From Dioscorea cayenensis subsp. rotundata (lineage: Eukaryota > Streptophyta > Magnoliopsida > Dioscoreales > Dioscoreaceae): a stretch of DNA of 64,000 nucleotides. Position 1 is the stretch's first letter. Each line of letters starts with the position of its first letter. The stretch spans positions 21,384,305 to 21,448,304 of the forward strand of contig NC_052488.1 of NCBI RefSeq assembly GCF_009730915.1, written 5' to 3'. The notes beneath the pieces were generated by a model. That model saw nothing but the letters and a program-made list of their open reading frames with translations, made no database searches and was not told the origin of the DNA. Both the position numbers and the translations under genes were made by a program. Shown here in pieces: positions 63,883 to 64,000 of this stretch.

Positions 63883-64000
63883 TGTTAAGAATATATGTTA
63901 TAAATGTAAAGATAGTAATAAGAATAGAGAGCCGTAGTATTTACCAAAAACCCAAAAACCCCTCAAGAATTAACTTCTTCTTCTTCTTCTTCTTTTATTT
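63883..64000 (-). repeat. Right LTR (5' LTR), first 118 bp only
   Basis: TGTTAAGAATATATG and the next 50 bases match the left LTR closely. Differences concentrate around 63927-63935 and 63961-63975. The LTR runs off the window. Confidence 0.85.

Larger units (their letters stand above)
57862..64000 (-). mobile_element. Ty1/copia LTR retrotransposon, degenerate, truncated by the window end
   Basis: Two matching LTR ends (57862 and 63883, both TGTTAA[A/G]AATATATG) bracket about 5.65 kb. Reading on the minus strand gives the copia order gag, protease, integrase, reverse transcriptase, RNase H. A purine-rich PPT lies next to the left LTR and a primer-binding-like sequence next to the right LTR. 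All coding regions are broken by many frameshifts, so it cannot move by itself as sequenced. It is a separate unit downstream of no visible gene and about 550 bp upstream of the OVA2 promoter. Confidence 0.9.

Overview
This is a window of plant nuclear DNA. AT-rich non-coding sequence surrounds intron-containing genes, introns use plant-type splice sites, and the genes belong to angiosperm families (MMD1-type PHD protein, PLATZ factor, S-domain receptor kinase, organellar IleRS). GC-rich exons in some genes beside AT-rich ones suggest a monocot, probably not a grass; that is inference.

Layout: (1) 1571-23877, minus: a THO2 gene (THO/TREX mRNA-export subunit) in 32 exons whose phases I followed from start to stop. 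(2) 23.9-26.0 kb: a GACCC-repeat hairpin and a MITE-like element with 15-17 bp terminal inverted repeats. (3) 26043-27167, plus: a two-exon ANTH-domain clathrin-assembly-like protein. (4) 29933-32278, plus: an intronless S-domain (G-type lectin) receptor-like kinase of the non-RD class. (5) 32.3-34.7 kb: a 137-bp tandem duplication. (6) 34716-37667, plus: an MMD1/DUET-type PHD protein of male meiosis. (7) 39429-40915, minus: a PLATZ zinc-binding transcription factor, convergent with MMD1. (8) 42129-57077, minus: an organellar (bacterial-type) isoleucyl-tRNA synthetase, OVA2-like, in 21 exons, two of whose introns are GC-AG. (9) 57862-64000: a degenerate Ty1/copia LTR retrotransposon in minus orientation, with its second LTR cut by the window edge.

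The genes are unrelated housekeeping, reproductive and signalling loci; I see no operon-like or cluster logic and no clearly new system. The most informative anomalies are one-base reading-frame breaks in otherwise conserved genes: two in THO2, one in MMD1 and one unresolved junction in PLATZ. The copia interior is also unusually rich in CG, poor in CAG/CTG and broken in frame. Together these fit residual consensus errors of a long-read assembly, partly linked to cytosine methylation, at least as well as true decay. This matters for anyone annotating from this sequence.
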